Shown: positions 40,190 to 52,100 of the stretch, piece after piece | Layout: each line of letters opens with the position of its first letter | Position numbering within the stretch: position 1 is the stretch's first letter | Origin: Opisthocomus hoazin | Taxonomy: Eukaryota > Chordata > Aves > Opisthocomiformes > Opisthocomidae | DNA length: 64,000 nt | Direction: 5' to 3' | NCBI RefSeq assembly: GCF_030867145.1 | Contig: NC_134414.1 | Coordinates: 131,886,465 to 131,950,464, forward strand | Position numbers and translations under genes: made by a program | The notes under the pieces: generated by a model | Seen by the model: only the letters and a program-made list of their open reading frames with translations | Told to the model about the DNA's origin: nothing | Database searches by the model: none

Positions 40190-42903
40190 TATTTGCTAAA
40201 TCCTACCTATAATTAATTCTAATCCCATAATTAAAGTCGCATGCTTTTCTGCAAACATTTCCCCACGTTGGTCCTTCCTCCCCACCCCGAGGTCAGACAC
40301 CGATTCGTGCAAACAAGTACACGCCACCACGCAAGGGAGCTGCATCCCCAGGGACTGTGGTCACCCGGCCAGCGATGCCCAGCTCGTTGATCCTTGTCAC
40401 GGCTCCCTGCCGTCTGACTGCAAGTAGCTTTCAGGCATTTTCCAGCAAACAGCTTCTGGGCCAGATCCTCAAAGATGTGCCAGAGACTAGCTCCCCTGGA
40501 AATCAATTACTAGCACCAGGCATCTGAATACCATTGTAAATTGTGAGCTTCGTGTTTGCGTGGAGTCTGCAGAGCCCCGTGCCTGGGAGTTAGGGGTTGT
40601 GGAGATGCCAGTCTAATCATGCCCAGATTTGCAGAGAGATGGAGATGCCTACTCGGGTCCACACAGATAGGGTCACAGCAGACTGGGCATGGGGAGAAGA
40701 CTAAAGGCAACATAATTATGTCTGCATGGCCTAATTTCTCCTTCTCATGATGACTGCTTCCAGTCCCAGGATGTGTGTTTTCCCATATGCACACGCTAAA
40801 TACCTGCACACAGACAACTATTTTCATATATACGTAGATACAGACACACATGCAAATATACACTGTTTGGAAGTAAGAAACAGGGGAAGTTCAAGGGTGC
40901 CATTTTCATACAGAGAGCTGGGTGACCATTCAGACTGAGCACACGCACAAATGTATTTGCAAAAGGATTGGAGCAGAGGCAGTTGCTTTGTCTTTGGAAA
41001 TGGATTTACATATGGATAAACAGAGATCTCCCCAGGCACTGCAAGAGAAGATCACATAATTACCACTGAAGCCAAAGACAGCTTATAGATGATTACTAGT
41101 TTTTAAGATGAAGCCATTTATTTAGATGTTATCACACTTTTCTAAGTAAGCAACTGTAGGGACCATTTTGAATTTTTAAAAAAATAGGAATAGGCATCTG
41201 CCATGTTGAATATTCTCCATTAGGAGCAGGTTTATGCATGTGTGCATTTTTAAATGTTTATTATGACAATCCTTGTTATGACTGTCTTAGATTTAGTAAA
41301 TACCACATGATAATCAGACACAGTTGTTAGACCTTGAGCAAAATATGATTTATTTTTAACATACTGAACAATAGCTGTTTCTTCGTGTTCTAAACTGAAC
41401 ACAGACCCTCAACACTACTTTGTTTCCTTGGAAGGGACTATGAAAAGAAGGGAAGGAAAAATATAATAATAAACCTGATCTCTGTGGGAGAATTTCACAG
41501 GAGGCAAGGCAGGATGACGTTTACAATAAATCCTACTTTCCTCCCCACTGAATACACAGGCCCTTATAGACCCTTTAGCAAGTGAAACTCTTCAGTCTAC
41601 TCAAGAAACAGGTATCGCCTTCAGTGAAGCTGTGGGCACCGTTAGAAGTAAAATGGTGTGGGACCCCAGACCTGCTTGGGTTGAAGTCAGGCATGGAGCA
41701 ACTGTGTCCTGCCAAAGGCATGGCTGAGCCCTCCCACAGGGCCTGCGCTCTCCCTTACCATCCTCCTGCTCTTTACTGCTGAAAATAGGATTAAATTAGT
41801 GTAACTAGTTTAATTTGTGTTATGAAACTGGTTAGCTTTCAGAGGAAATTTGTGCCAAGTTGCATTTGGTTGCCTTCACTCCCTATTTTACGTGGAGTGT
41901 GACTGAACTTTCAAAAAGAAACCCCCCAAATAGAGTTTAATTAGTTTGACTGCAAATTCGAAAACATCTGTCCAAATCACATAAAACCTTGTTTGGCACA
42001 GAAAGGCAGAAGAGGGCTTTATATTCAAGTGGTAATGTGTGTATTAAATGGCACCCTAAGCTCTGAGCAAATACAAAATTATTCGGCAAGCAGAAGGTTG
42101 TTGGTTTTTCCTGCCCATGAAAATACGAGTTCCCACTAAAATTCAGTCTCTGTGCTGTACAGGGTATCCTCAGATCCCGTCAGAAAGTACTCGCTGACTG
42201 ACCTCAAAGGACTTTAATGATCCAGAGATTAATTTTAGCTGAGATTAAGTTTTGAGACAGCATCTTTGAAAACTGTGGATAACAACATGCTGGGGAGATC
42301 ACTGCTCAAGTCACCTACATATCATGGCACTGCTGCTGAGAGCGACAACCAACATTTGCTTGACTTCTCACACCTAAAGACATCCCCCATTTGAAGTCAC
42401 TCCAACTATTCACTGGTGCTGAGCGACTACAGGAGCTAAGGCCTTGATAAGCATTCTCCTCATTTTGTGCTAACATTTTTTAGAAGAAAGGTAGCTGGCT
42501 AACAGAATTAGTTTACAAGTGCCAAAAAACCTATATTCCCAGTGATTAATCTAATGTTTTTCAGGTGGTGGGGACCTTCACGAAAATGTGTATGGGGTGG
42601 GGGTGTGCATGCACTTGCACATATAACCCAGCGGTTTAAGGAAGCCATATGGTACAAAACAGGAACCAAAGTAACACTGAGAATGAAAACAGAAAAAAAA
42701 TGGTTATCGCCTTGTGAAGACTTTGTAGTTTTCTCTTACAGGCCCTTCTTTTGACTCCACATGAGCTGCCACATCACTCTGCCCACGAGCTGGGGGACAG
42801 GCAGGGAGCTCCCCACAGAGGGCTGCCGTGTCTGTCACTGCCCAGCTCTCTCCAACGCTGTGGTGTTACTCCGTACGCATCATAACACATTACTGGCCAC
42901 TAT
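40190..42903. other. Non-coding; nothing recognised
   Basis: Includes a CA/TA-rich simple stretch near 40,790-40,862. No gene. Confidence 0.5.
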
Positions 42904-43814
42904 GTACCCTCAGCAAGTTTGCTGACGACACCAAACTGGGAGGTGTGGTAGATACACCAGAAGGCTGTGCTGCCATTCAGCGTGACCTGGATAGGCTGGA
43001 GAGCTGGGCAGAGAGGAACCTGATGAGGTTCAACAAGGGCAAGTGCAGGGTCCTGCACCTGGGGAGGAACAACCTCCATGCACCAGTACAGGCTTGGGGT
43101 GGACCTGCTGGAGAGCAGCTCTGCGGAGAGGGACCTGGGTGTCCTAGTGGACGACAGGTTAACCATGAGCCAGCAGTGTGCCCTGGCTGCCAAGAAAGCC
43201 AATGGGATCCTGGGGTGCATCAAGAAGAGTGTGGCCAGCAGGACGAGGGAGGTTCTCCTTCCCCTCTACACTGCCCTGGTGAGGCCTCATCTGGAGTTCT
43301 GTGTCCAGTTCTGGGCTCCCCAGTTCAAGAAAGATGAAGAGCTACTGGAGAGAGTCCAGCGGAGGGCTACGAGGATGGTGAGGGGACTGGAGCATCTCCC
43401 CTACGAGGAGAGGTTGAGGGAACTGGGCTTGTTCAGCCTGAAGAAGAGAAGGCTGCGAGGGGACCTTATAAATGCCTACAAATATCTGAAGGGTGGGTGT
43501 CAGGAGGATGGGGCCAAGCTCTTTTCAGTGGTGCCCAGTGACAGGACAAGGGGCAATGGGCACAAACTGAGGCACAGGAAGTTCCGTCTGAACATGAGGA
43601 AGAACTTCTTCCCTCTGAGGGTGACGGAGCCCTGGAACAGGCTGCCCAGGGAGGTTGTGGAGTCTCCTTCTCTGGAGATATTCAAGACCCGCCTGGACAA
43701 GATCCTGTGCAGCCTACTGTAGGTGACCCTGCTTCGGCAGGGGGGTTGGACTAGATGACCCACAGAGGTCCCTTCCAACCCCTACTATTCTGTGATTCTG
43801 TGATTCTGTGATTG
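42904..43814 (+). mobile_element. CR1 LINE, 5'-truncated, with frameshifted reverse-transcriptase tail
   Basis: This is the 3' end of a chicken-repeat-1 non-LTR retrotransposon. The translated sequence begins with the reverse-transcriptase catalytic box FADDTKLGG and continues through [20 protein letters not shown]. After a shift of frame near 43070-43085 it runs on to 43722 with [41 protein letters not shown] and [21 protein letters not shown]. The non-coding tail has GGTTGGACTAGATGACC and the octamer end (ATTCTGTG)3 at about 43787-43814. Upstream RT, endonuclease and ORF1 are missing, the usual result of incomplete reverse transcription. The long open second part (about 214 codons) suggests a fairly recent insertion. 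It is non-autonomous and sits upstream of COL8A1 in the same orientation. Confidence 0.95.
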
Positions 43815-45719
43815 TGCTGTCCCTGCGTGTCTCTATATGACAAAGACAGACTTCAGTGAGGTTTGTAATGTTCCCGTGGGATTGGACCCCCCCAGTCCCC
43901 TGGAGCAGAGCCATCTCTGGATACACCATTGTAGATACTTAGGAACACAATCAGTTATCGAGGTGACTCCAAAAGTAGCTGTATTCCTAACCACTTTTGA
44001 TCTTGAGTCAAAAACATCCTAGAGAATTTAGCTTTTTAGCATCAAATGTTTTTTTCGTAACTTTTTTCTGGGCACAAAATCTCCAGAGCCACTAGGACTT
44101 TTATCTTGCGAGTTTTGCAGCAGTCATTCTCCATGTGGAAACCTGAGTGCTAGCAAGTCCGTCCCCTCAGCGCAGTGGGGAATGGCTCCCTGCAGCTTTA
44201 GGATGCCCCCATGGAAGGGACCCCAGGGCAGAAGAGTTCAGGTCACTGAGATCTACTCACGCCTTACGCCTCTTTGGGAAACACAGCAGTTCAAAAGGAA
44301 TGTGTGGTAAATTAAGCCCATGGGACTAGTCTCTGGGCAAGTATCTTAGAGGTTCTGAGACATGGGTAAATTTCAGTTCACCCCCAAACTGGTTGCAGAG
44401 CAATTGCTTCCCTGTAAGAACTGATAAAGCAAGGTCTGGCTTCCACCCTTTCCAAGACCACCTATGATTTCAAGTCTCATGTGGACAGGCATCACTCTTT
44501 CCATACATGCTTTACGCAATTAGGCCAAATCAGCCATTATTTCTTCACACCAATTCAAGAATTACGACTGCTGGTACATTTTGTTTTGTCTTCAGTTTCT
44601 ACTGACAAACACAAATAGCCAGAGGAAGGTCCTTTCTACTTTTCTCAGGAGAACAGCTCTACCAAAGAGATTATTGAGAAATGTTCTCACTTGAGCTTTG
44701 CCCGTAAAAATGTGTTTCTGCGGGGACTCTCTGTCACCCACAGAGCCAACCACACGCGTTCACACACAAGCAGCTGAACACTGTGGTTTAGGATAACGTT
44801 CCTTCGCCCTGGAATGGCTTGCCCCACCCTAGGTAAAGTAAAATATTTACTGTCTCTTAATCTGGACAACTGGTGCAAAATGACACGTCTCACACTATGA
44901 AGGCACAGTAGCTTCTCCATCTTCCCTCAGACATTTGAACAGTTAAGGTAAAGCTCTGCTTTCCCCAAGCCTTTGGCTTCTCCGAAGGTGCAGGCATGCG
45001 CTGATCTACCTGCCATAAATACATAGACACACTCCCATTGCTTTCTGACAGAAACCCAGGAAAATCCCATTCCAAAACCAACTTATTGCTCTGCTGACAG
45101 ATACCTTTGAAAGCACATTGGATTGCATTTCATGAACGTGTTTGGAGATGATCCTTAAATTGCTGGGACTTGGGTGAGGGCTCTGGGAAGTCTTACACTT
45201 TGGCTGCATCTTCAGCACAGATTTTTCTCCTCCTCACTCTGGTATTTTCCTCAAGTCCTGTCACCGCTGTGAAAATCTCCTTTTGCTGTTCATAAGCTCT
45301 GGTGGACCTGTCCAACAGTTAGGATCTATACACTTTCGTTAAAAACCAAGAGCAAGATTTTCAGTAGCTTTTAGGCATTTTAAGACGCTGGTGATTTCCT
45401 AGTGAGGTCTTCAAACAACCAGAGCTGTGAACCCAGGCATTCAGAAACAAACAGCAAGGCAGAAAAAAAGACCTTCAACTTCTCTCTCTCTCAGTACTTA
45501 GATAACTTTTCAGAGAAGCCGAGTGGGATGAGGCAGGCAATGAGCTGCGACACTGAAGGACTGTCCCAGGCATCCCTCATGCCTCAGGGCAGGCTTGCCA
45601 TATAGTGGCAGTATCTGATCGCAGTAGTCCAGCCAGACCCACTGCTGGGAGGCAGCGAGCAGTAACGGTCACACACACGACTCTACCACATTTCTCATTG
45701 AGACTAATTTTGTCTGATC
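43815..45719. other. Non-coding; nothing recognised
   Basis: Unique-looking sequence between the CR1 copy and the possible retroviral site. If that site is real, the right end of this stretch may be LTR, but no left LTR boundary was found. Confidence 0.45.
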
Positions 45720-45800
45720 CCTCCTTCCTTTGGAAGCAGGGGGAGAGATGAGCCCTACAGCTGGCGCCGAACATGGGTCACTTCTTCCCAGGTACCTGTG
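45720..45800 (+). mobile_element. Possible endogenous retrovirus LTR end and primer-binding site
   Basis: GAGCCCTACA is followed two bases later by TGGCGCCGAACATGGGTC at 45762-45779. This closely resembles a lysine-tRNA primer-binding site of betaretrovirus-like elements, with one base missing and a few differences. The preceding CA could be the end of a 5' LTR. No gag, pol or env frame, second LTR or polypurine tract is visible, so at best this is a small non-coding relic; a chance match is possible. Confidence 0.3.
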
Positions 45801-48800
45801 GCAGATCCCAAGACCCAGAGAGCTCACGTGAGGCCGCGAGGGAGGCTCTGACCTCATCCCACGAAGACGTCGGCCAAGTCCCAACTAGCCCAAGGCTGTT
45901 CAGTAAATAAACCCCCACCTTCCACCTCAGCTAGTCACAGGCACCAGCCCCAGCCAAAATCAATAGATGAGAAGCACTTTGTCATTTCCAGGCCACACTG
46001 TTTTGGTTATGATGAGTCAAAAAACACTAAAGGAAACACCGATGCAGTGAGATCACCTCATTTTCTGGAGCCTTCCTATCTCTAGAAGTCTTGTCTGATG
46101 TCCCTCAGAATTTCCACGCGTGCACACAAAAAGGTCCCGGTTAAACCGCAGGTGCGTTGCGTGACGCTTGCTTGGCAGGGCCAAGGGAGCTCAGCACAAG
46201 CAGCGGGAGGCTGAGTCCACCCTGCGCTGCAGCCAGGCTGCTGTCTCCCCATAGGAAATTTTTTTCAATTATTTCAAATAGCTCCCACTCGCACACAAAG
46301 GCCATGTTTTGTAATAAAAACAAGGAGAAAAATCACATCCAAAGGAATTTTACCTATTTCCCTCTCTACTTATTCCACTGAAGTTATCTTTCTAAAAAAA
46401 CAAACACCAAAAAACTGGCCACCAGAACAACAAAGCAGCCAAGAAGCTAATTTAATAACCTCATTCTTCAAAATCCACCCTGCCCTTCATACTTGCAGGT
46501 TTCAACAACAGTACTAAATCATCCAATATCTTTAATATTTTTTTAAAAAGGTGTCACCGCATTTCTCTCTTCATAGAGGCAACGCTTTTCATTTGGGAGA
46601 GATGCACAGAATGTTGCAAATTTTCCAGCAGCTGGGATTTTCCCTGCAAACTGAGGCAGGTGTTGCCCCACTCAGCTGCAGAGAGCCAAAGCTGCAGCCA
46701 GTTACTCGTTCTGGTACAGAAAGGAACAGAGAGGCCAACAGAGCCAACGGTCGGGATAACTCTCTCCCCCTGCCCCAAAAGGTCGCTTGGGGTCCATGTG
46801 CCCCGCTGAAGCTGCAGCAGAGCAGGATAATAAGTCACGCCGTCCCCGCTGAGCCCTGGTAACTGATCACACACAGGCTGTCCTCGCAGTCCAGCGCCAG
46901 TGAGCTTTCAGCAGAAATGCCGCGTCCTGAGGCCCTAATCCTTCAGCTCGCAGCAACGCAGCCAGCCCTGGCCAAAAAGCCACGTTCAACTTGCTGGAGG
47001 TGAAGCGTTTGCTGAAATACTTCGCTGAACGAGGTTGAGCGACTGCACTTGGGCTTTAGCTACGCTTAGAAACTCCTGTACAGCTTGGCTCTGGTTGTCT
47101 TTGCCACATGGCAGCTGGTTACATCCAAGACCTTAAATTCCTGGGAACGAAAGTGACTGTAGGAACTCAGCTGTGCAACGTATGCTCCATCTAGTGTTTA
47201 TTCACTAATATTTCATTTTCGTAAATGGTTTGTTTGCTGTTAACACATAGTTCTGTCTTCTCCATAGTTTGTATATTTAGGAACATTACTGAAAATATTA
47301 ACCTGCTGCTGGTTAACTACACAATTTGATTTAGCCTCCACTTACGCCTTCAGTAATGATGATAACACTAATTTCCATTGAGAGACTAGATCTCATAGAG
47401 CAAAATGAAGGAGAGTGGGGGAAAAGCAAGTCAGGACTCCCTGGCTCAGCGCCTGCGGTACCACTGGCCTACCCCCTCAGCTCGGCCGGTCTTGCAGCCG
47501 CCCCGCAGCCCGCTCACGGCCTCTGCCCACCGGGCACGAGTCCCTCATGGATGCGTCACAAAGTCCCACCCTCCCCAAATACTCTGAGGCCCTTTTTAGA
47601 GGCCCGCTCTACACAGCACAGCATTAGAGGAGCCAAGCAGAGCTGCTTACTGCCCCCTCCTCTGTAAAGACTTTTCCTCCCCCCAACCTCACCTGCCTCT
47701 CACACTTTCCCCGGGCTCCCCGCAGCAGCGGCCATGCCAACCCAAAGCCACGTTTCCTCACGGCCCCTGGGAGGACACGTCCCAGCCCGTGGCAGGTCTG
47801 GCAATTGCCATGTGCACCTCAGCAGAGCAGGACTTGCCTATCAGGCTCGGCTGTGGGATAAACTGCAAAATACTTGAACCATAACACAAGGAGAGTCTCC
47901 TCGTTATCTCAGGCTGCCCCCAAATTTGCACTCTTTTAGGAGTTCCTGGGTCCTGATTTGCTGCTCACCTGCTAGTAACGCCACTGCTGGAAAAGGGAAA
48001 ACCACCAGCAGGTGGGATGAGCAGCCCCAAGCTTTTATTTTGATAAGGAAGACAAAGAAAGAAAACCCAACGCTGTTCTGCTGTGTTAGCAGGGCTGGTG
48101 AGGAGCTGGGGCAGGCTGCCTGGGGAGGGGAGAGGGTCCGCAGCAGGGGAGACCTTTAGAAAATAGCTGAACATCCCTGGAGAAAGACTTGGGTTGGCTG
48201 ATCGTGCCCGGAGACAGGGATGGCCCAGAGAGCCCCCAGATGGCCCTGATCTTCTGGGTGAAGGCTCAGAGGATCGGAGCCCAGCGCAGGAGAAGAGCTG
48301 GCAAGGAGTTGCGAAAGAAGTGGAGAGCCCCTGGACTCTGCAGCCACGGGGCACAATCCTAGGCACGGATTTAAACTGCAGAAACGGAGTTTTCATTGCT
48401 ATGGAAAGCACAGCAGAATGGCTGTTCATAATCCAGCTTCCCTGGGCAGAAAGCATTTCAGAGACCCCACATGCCCCTGCCTGCTCTCCCCCTGTGCTGG
48501 AGCTTGCAACAGAGCTCCCCAAACCTTGCGTCACGGCACCGACACAAGGCAGAAACCAGCAAATTCCAGCTCGGGGACAGGAGGGAGAGGGTCCCTGTAT
48601 GGAGAAACCACAGAGGGCACCACCTGGGGAGTGCGGGGCAGTGTAAGCTAAACGCATATATGGACATTTGCTGTCATCGTATTATTTGACTAAGAGCCTC
48701 TAGTAAACCAGTTACAGGCCTGCTGCAGGATGTCCTCCAGGGCAGCACGCAAACCAGAGCCAGTCTGCAGAGATTTAGGCCCAGTTTGCTGCAGAAAATG

Positions 48801-48883
48801 AGAGCAGGTTGGCCCCAGCGGGAAACGCACGACGCAAAAAAACATTTTCTGCCAACTGTGGGGTTTTGTTGTGTTTTTTGCAG
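45801..48883. other. Sequence immediately upstream of the first COL8A1 coding exon, intron
   Basis: Must be intronic at its right end, because the coding exon has a 3' splice site. GC-rich at 47.43-47.85 kb and 48.1-48.6 kb, producing overlapping open frames on both strands (up to 230 codons) without family similarity. Confidence 0.6.
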
Positions 48884-49199
48884 GTGATGGCCGTGCTGCT
48901 CTTCCCCGTGCAGCTGCTGGCAGTGGCTGTCACCATTTACCTAGAGCTGGTGAGGTCTGCTCAAGGCGGTGTCTACTATGGGATCAAGCAGCTGCCACCC
49001 CAGGTGCCCCAGTACCAACCCCTTGGACAACAAGTACCTCACATGCCGCTGGGCAAAGAAGGCATCCCGATGCAGCACATGGGCAAGGAGATGCCCCACA
49101 TGCAGTACGGGAAAGAGTACCCCCATCTGCCTCAGTACATGAAGGAGGTACCGCAGATGCCTCTGCTCGGCAAGGACATGGCTCCCAAGAAAGAGAAAG
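48884..49199 (+). other. COL8A1: COL8A1 first coding exon (signal peptide and NC2)
   Basis: The exon starts after a T-rich tract ending TTTTTTGCAG (about 48861-48883) and carries only three untranslated bases before the ATG. The rest of the 5' UTR must therefore lie in one or more upstream exons. It encodes residues 1-104 plus the first base of codon 105, ending AAGAAAGAGAAAG before the donor GTAGGC. The encoded NC2 part is rich in Met, Pro, Gln, His and Lys and contains repeated GKE/KE units (GKEGIP, GKEMPH, GKEYPH, MKEVPQ, GKDMAP). Reading frame continues in-frame into intron on both sides, so an unspliced ORF call overstates it. Confidence 0.95.
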
Positions 49200-52100
49200 G
49201 TAGGCTCGGCGCGTCCCTCGCCACCCCTGCATGGTCCCGCCTGGCGCTCCACAGCACCGTCTGCCTGGGGGCAATGAGGATGGGGAGCAGGCTGCTGCAG
49301 GCTGGGCACGGCACCCCGAGGCCCCAAGGCTGGCCAGGTTGGTACCCAGCCACGGGTGGACAAAACGGGCTCACAGGAGGCACGGGGCAGATGAGGGCCA
49401 CCAGAGCAAGGCCACAGGCACCCTCTGGGCTGTAGCACAGCCTCTGGGCAGCCCTACACGAGCTGAGCCGAGCCAAGCCGCCAGCACCCCAGGCTGCCCC
49501 GAGGTTTGGGTGCTCATAATCCCACCCGATGGCCAGAAATCTTCTGAGGGGGGTTCAGATGATGGCCCAGGTGGACGGGCCAGGGTCCTGCCTGGAGGTG
49601 CTCCCACTCTCACTGCAGCGACCAGACCTGAAATTAGAGCTAAGAGCCCCAAGATTTGAATTTAAGGGAATATCACGGTTTTGTCTGGATTTATCCAGAC
49701 CCTGTGATTTAGAGATTTGCAGATAAAAACATACAATTGCTCTTCTGACTTGGCAGTCCTCTTTCTGTAGGTTATTTATGGGTGTAACGGAGGCATTGAA
49801 GGTACAGGGCAATTACTGCACAAGTCTGCACGTACAAGCACTTTCAGTATTCAGTAGAGGAAGTTTGGAGAATATTAGGATATCTAAGAAAACAACAAAA
49901 GATGTCCAAAACACAAAGGGCAACCAGGAACACCCAGTGTCATAAAATCCTTGCGGGCACAGCATCTGTGCGACTCCAGACAAGCTGGTTAACTCTCTGT
50001 CTTGATGAGGGTTGAGTATAACCACAGCCTCCGCTGGCTTCAGCAGAAATGGAAGATATCAGGGTCTATTTTTGGAGTGTCTGGACAAGCACGACCTGCT
50101 GTAGTAAAACCAACCCATCTTGTGAGCAAAGGGGGTTTTCTACGTGCATAAAACACAAGATGTGCAGAGAGGGAGGGTTTCTGCCTCCCAAAGAACAGTT
50201 AATTCTCTTGCCCTGAAACCTCATCTCTCCCCTTCCCCCAGACCTCTCACTTTAACCATTTTAGAGACGGAGAGAGCAGACTTTCCACTGAACACAAAAA
50301 GCTGGCAGCTTGAAAAGCAACCAACCCTGGTACAACCACTCCCACGCAGCAGCTCCCTCACCCTGACCCGCAACGCTAAGCGGTCACACACGCACACAAG
50401 CGTGGATATGCCCAATAAAAACATTCTGTGAAGCCTTCAGGAGAGCTCTAACTAGATGTGGCTACGCCAAAAACTGGTGGGAGCTTAGCACCGCTGGCTA
50501 AGGCCGCAGGTTTCCAGTAATACCTTAACGGGAACCAAAGCCTTGGTGAAAATGCAGTCGTGTCTACGTACAAACTTCTGATGGGGCCAATCTTTTTTAA
50601 TGGATCTTGCTAGCGTAAGCCCCTCCAGCAAAAGCTCTTTTATGCCAGAATCCCCCCTGCAGCAGGGGGGCACCGAGCAGCTTCTGCGTCCCGCGAGAAC
50701 TCCTGCAGGTAGACCATCCCGCAGCAACATGGGACAACATGCAGATTTCGCTGCTTAAGACTGTATAGGTGTAAAGCATCAGTAAAGCGCAAATTGCTTT
50801 CGCATGGCAAAAAATAATACGCAAGTAAGACGCAAAATAACCATTTTATGGAAACGTGCATGCAAGATTGGGGTGTACAAAGTGGCAGGAAAGTCCCCTT
50901 CGTTCCAAACGCCACCCTGTCGCTCGCTGCCAGCTCTGCCTCCGGCGCAACCGGGCGACATGGCGGCATGGCAGCATGGCGGCACGCCGCTCAGCTCGCA
51001 GCCACCTCGGTGCTCCCCGAGGGACGCGGCTGCATTCACCTTTCGCCTCTCCCCCTCCCCTTTTCTCTTCTTCTTCTCTCCCTGACCCAGAAATGCCCGT
51101 GCGCAGTCTGAGGGGCGAGCAAGGTCCCCCCGGCGAGCCCGGACCACGAGGGCCGCCGGGGCCGCCAGGATTACCGGGTCTCGGTGTGCCGGGAGCCAAA
51201 GGAAAGCCAGGCCCGCAAGGATACCCGGGAATTGGGAAGCCGGGTTTGCCGGGGATGCCGGGGAAGCCGGGGGTCATGGGGCCGCCGGGGCAGAGAGGGG
51301 AGATGGGGCCGAAGGGGGAGGTCGGGCCCATGGGGATACCCGGGCCGCAAGGGCCGCCGGGGCCCCACGGGCTGCCCGGCATCGGGAAGGCGGGCGCTCC
51401 GGGGCTGCAGGGGCAGCCGGGCGCCAAGGGCGAGCCCGGGGCAAAGGGGCCCCCGGGAGCCCCCGGGGTTCCGGGGCCGAAGGGGGAGAAGGGCGTCGGG
51501 ATCCCCGGCTTGCCGGGGCTGAAGGGCCCGCCCGGGCTGCCCGGCCCCCCCGGCCCCGTGGGGCTGCCGGGGGTCGGCAAGCCGGGCGCGGTCGGCTTCC
51601 CCGGCCCGCAGGGCCCGCTGGGCAAGCCGGGACCCCCGGGCGAGGCGGGGCTGCAGGGCCCCCCGGGCGTCCCCGGCGTCCAAGGCCCCCCCGGCCTGCC
51701 CGGCGTCGGCAAGCCCGGCCAGGACGGCGTCCCCGGCCAGCCGGGCTTCCCGGGCGGCAAAGGGGAGCAGGGCCTGCCGGGCCTGCCGGGGCCCCCCGGC
51801 CTCCCCGGCGCCGGCAAGCCGGGCTTCCCCGGGCCCAAAGGCGAGCGCGGCGCGGGCGGCCCGCCCGGACCCCTGGGGCCCAGGGGCGAGAAGGGGCACG
51901 CGGGGCCGCCCGGCATGGGGGGGCCGCCGGGGGAGCCGGGCCCGCCGGGGCTGCCGGGCGTCGCGGGCCCCCCGGGGGCCGCCGGCTTCCCGGGCCCCAA
52001 GGGAGAAGGCGGCGCCGCGGGGCCGCCGGGGCCGGTGGGCCCCAAGGGTGAGCCCGGCCTGCAGGGCTTCCCGGGGAAGCCCGGCTTTCCCGGCGAGGTG

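Noticed and set aside
47965..48657. 230-codon minus-strand open frame
   Set aside because: GC-rich region with comparable open frames on the plus strand; no recognisable domain, and it is upstream intronic sequence of COL8A1.
48809..48886. Upstream in-frame ATG (MAPAGNARRKK) before the first COL8A1 coding exon
   Set aside because: A T-rich tract and CAG acceptor lie between it and the family-typical start MAVL, so it is intronic.
49200..49435. Continuation of the first-exon frame to 49435
   Set aside because: It passes a good GTAGGC donor; the phase-1 join to 51091 restores the known protein.
50856..51090. Upstream in-frame ATG extension of the second COL8A1 coding exon (starting MHARLG)
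   Set aside because: The residues before the acceptor are unlike COL8A1, and the pyrimidine tract plus CCCAG mark this as intron.
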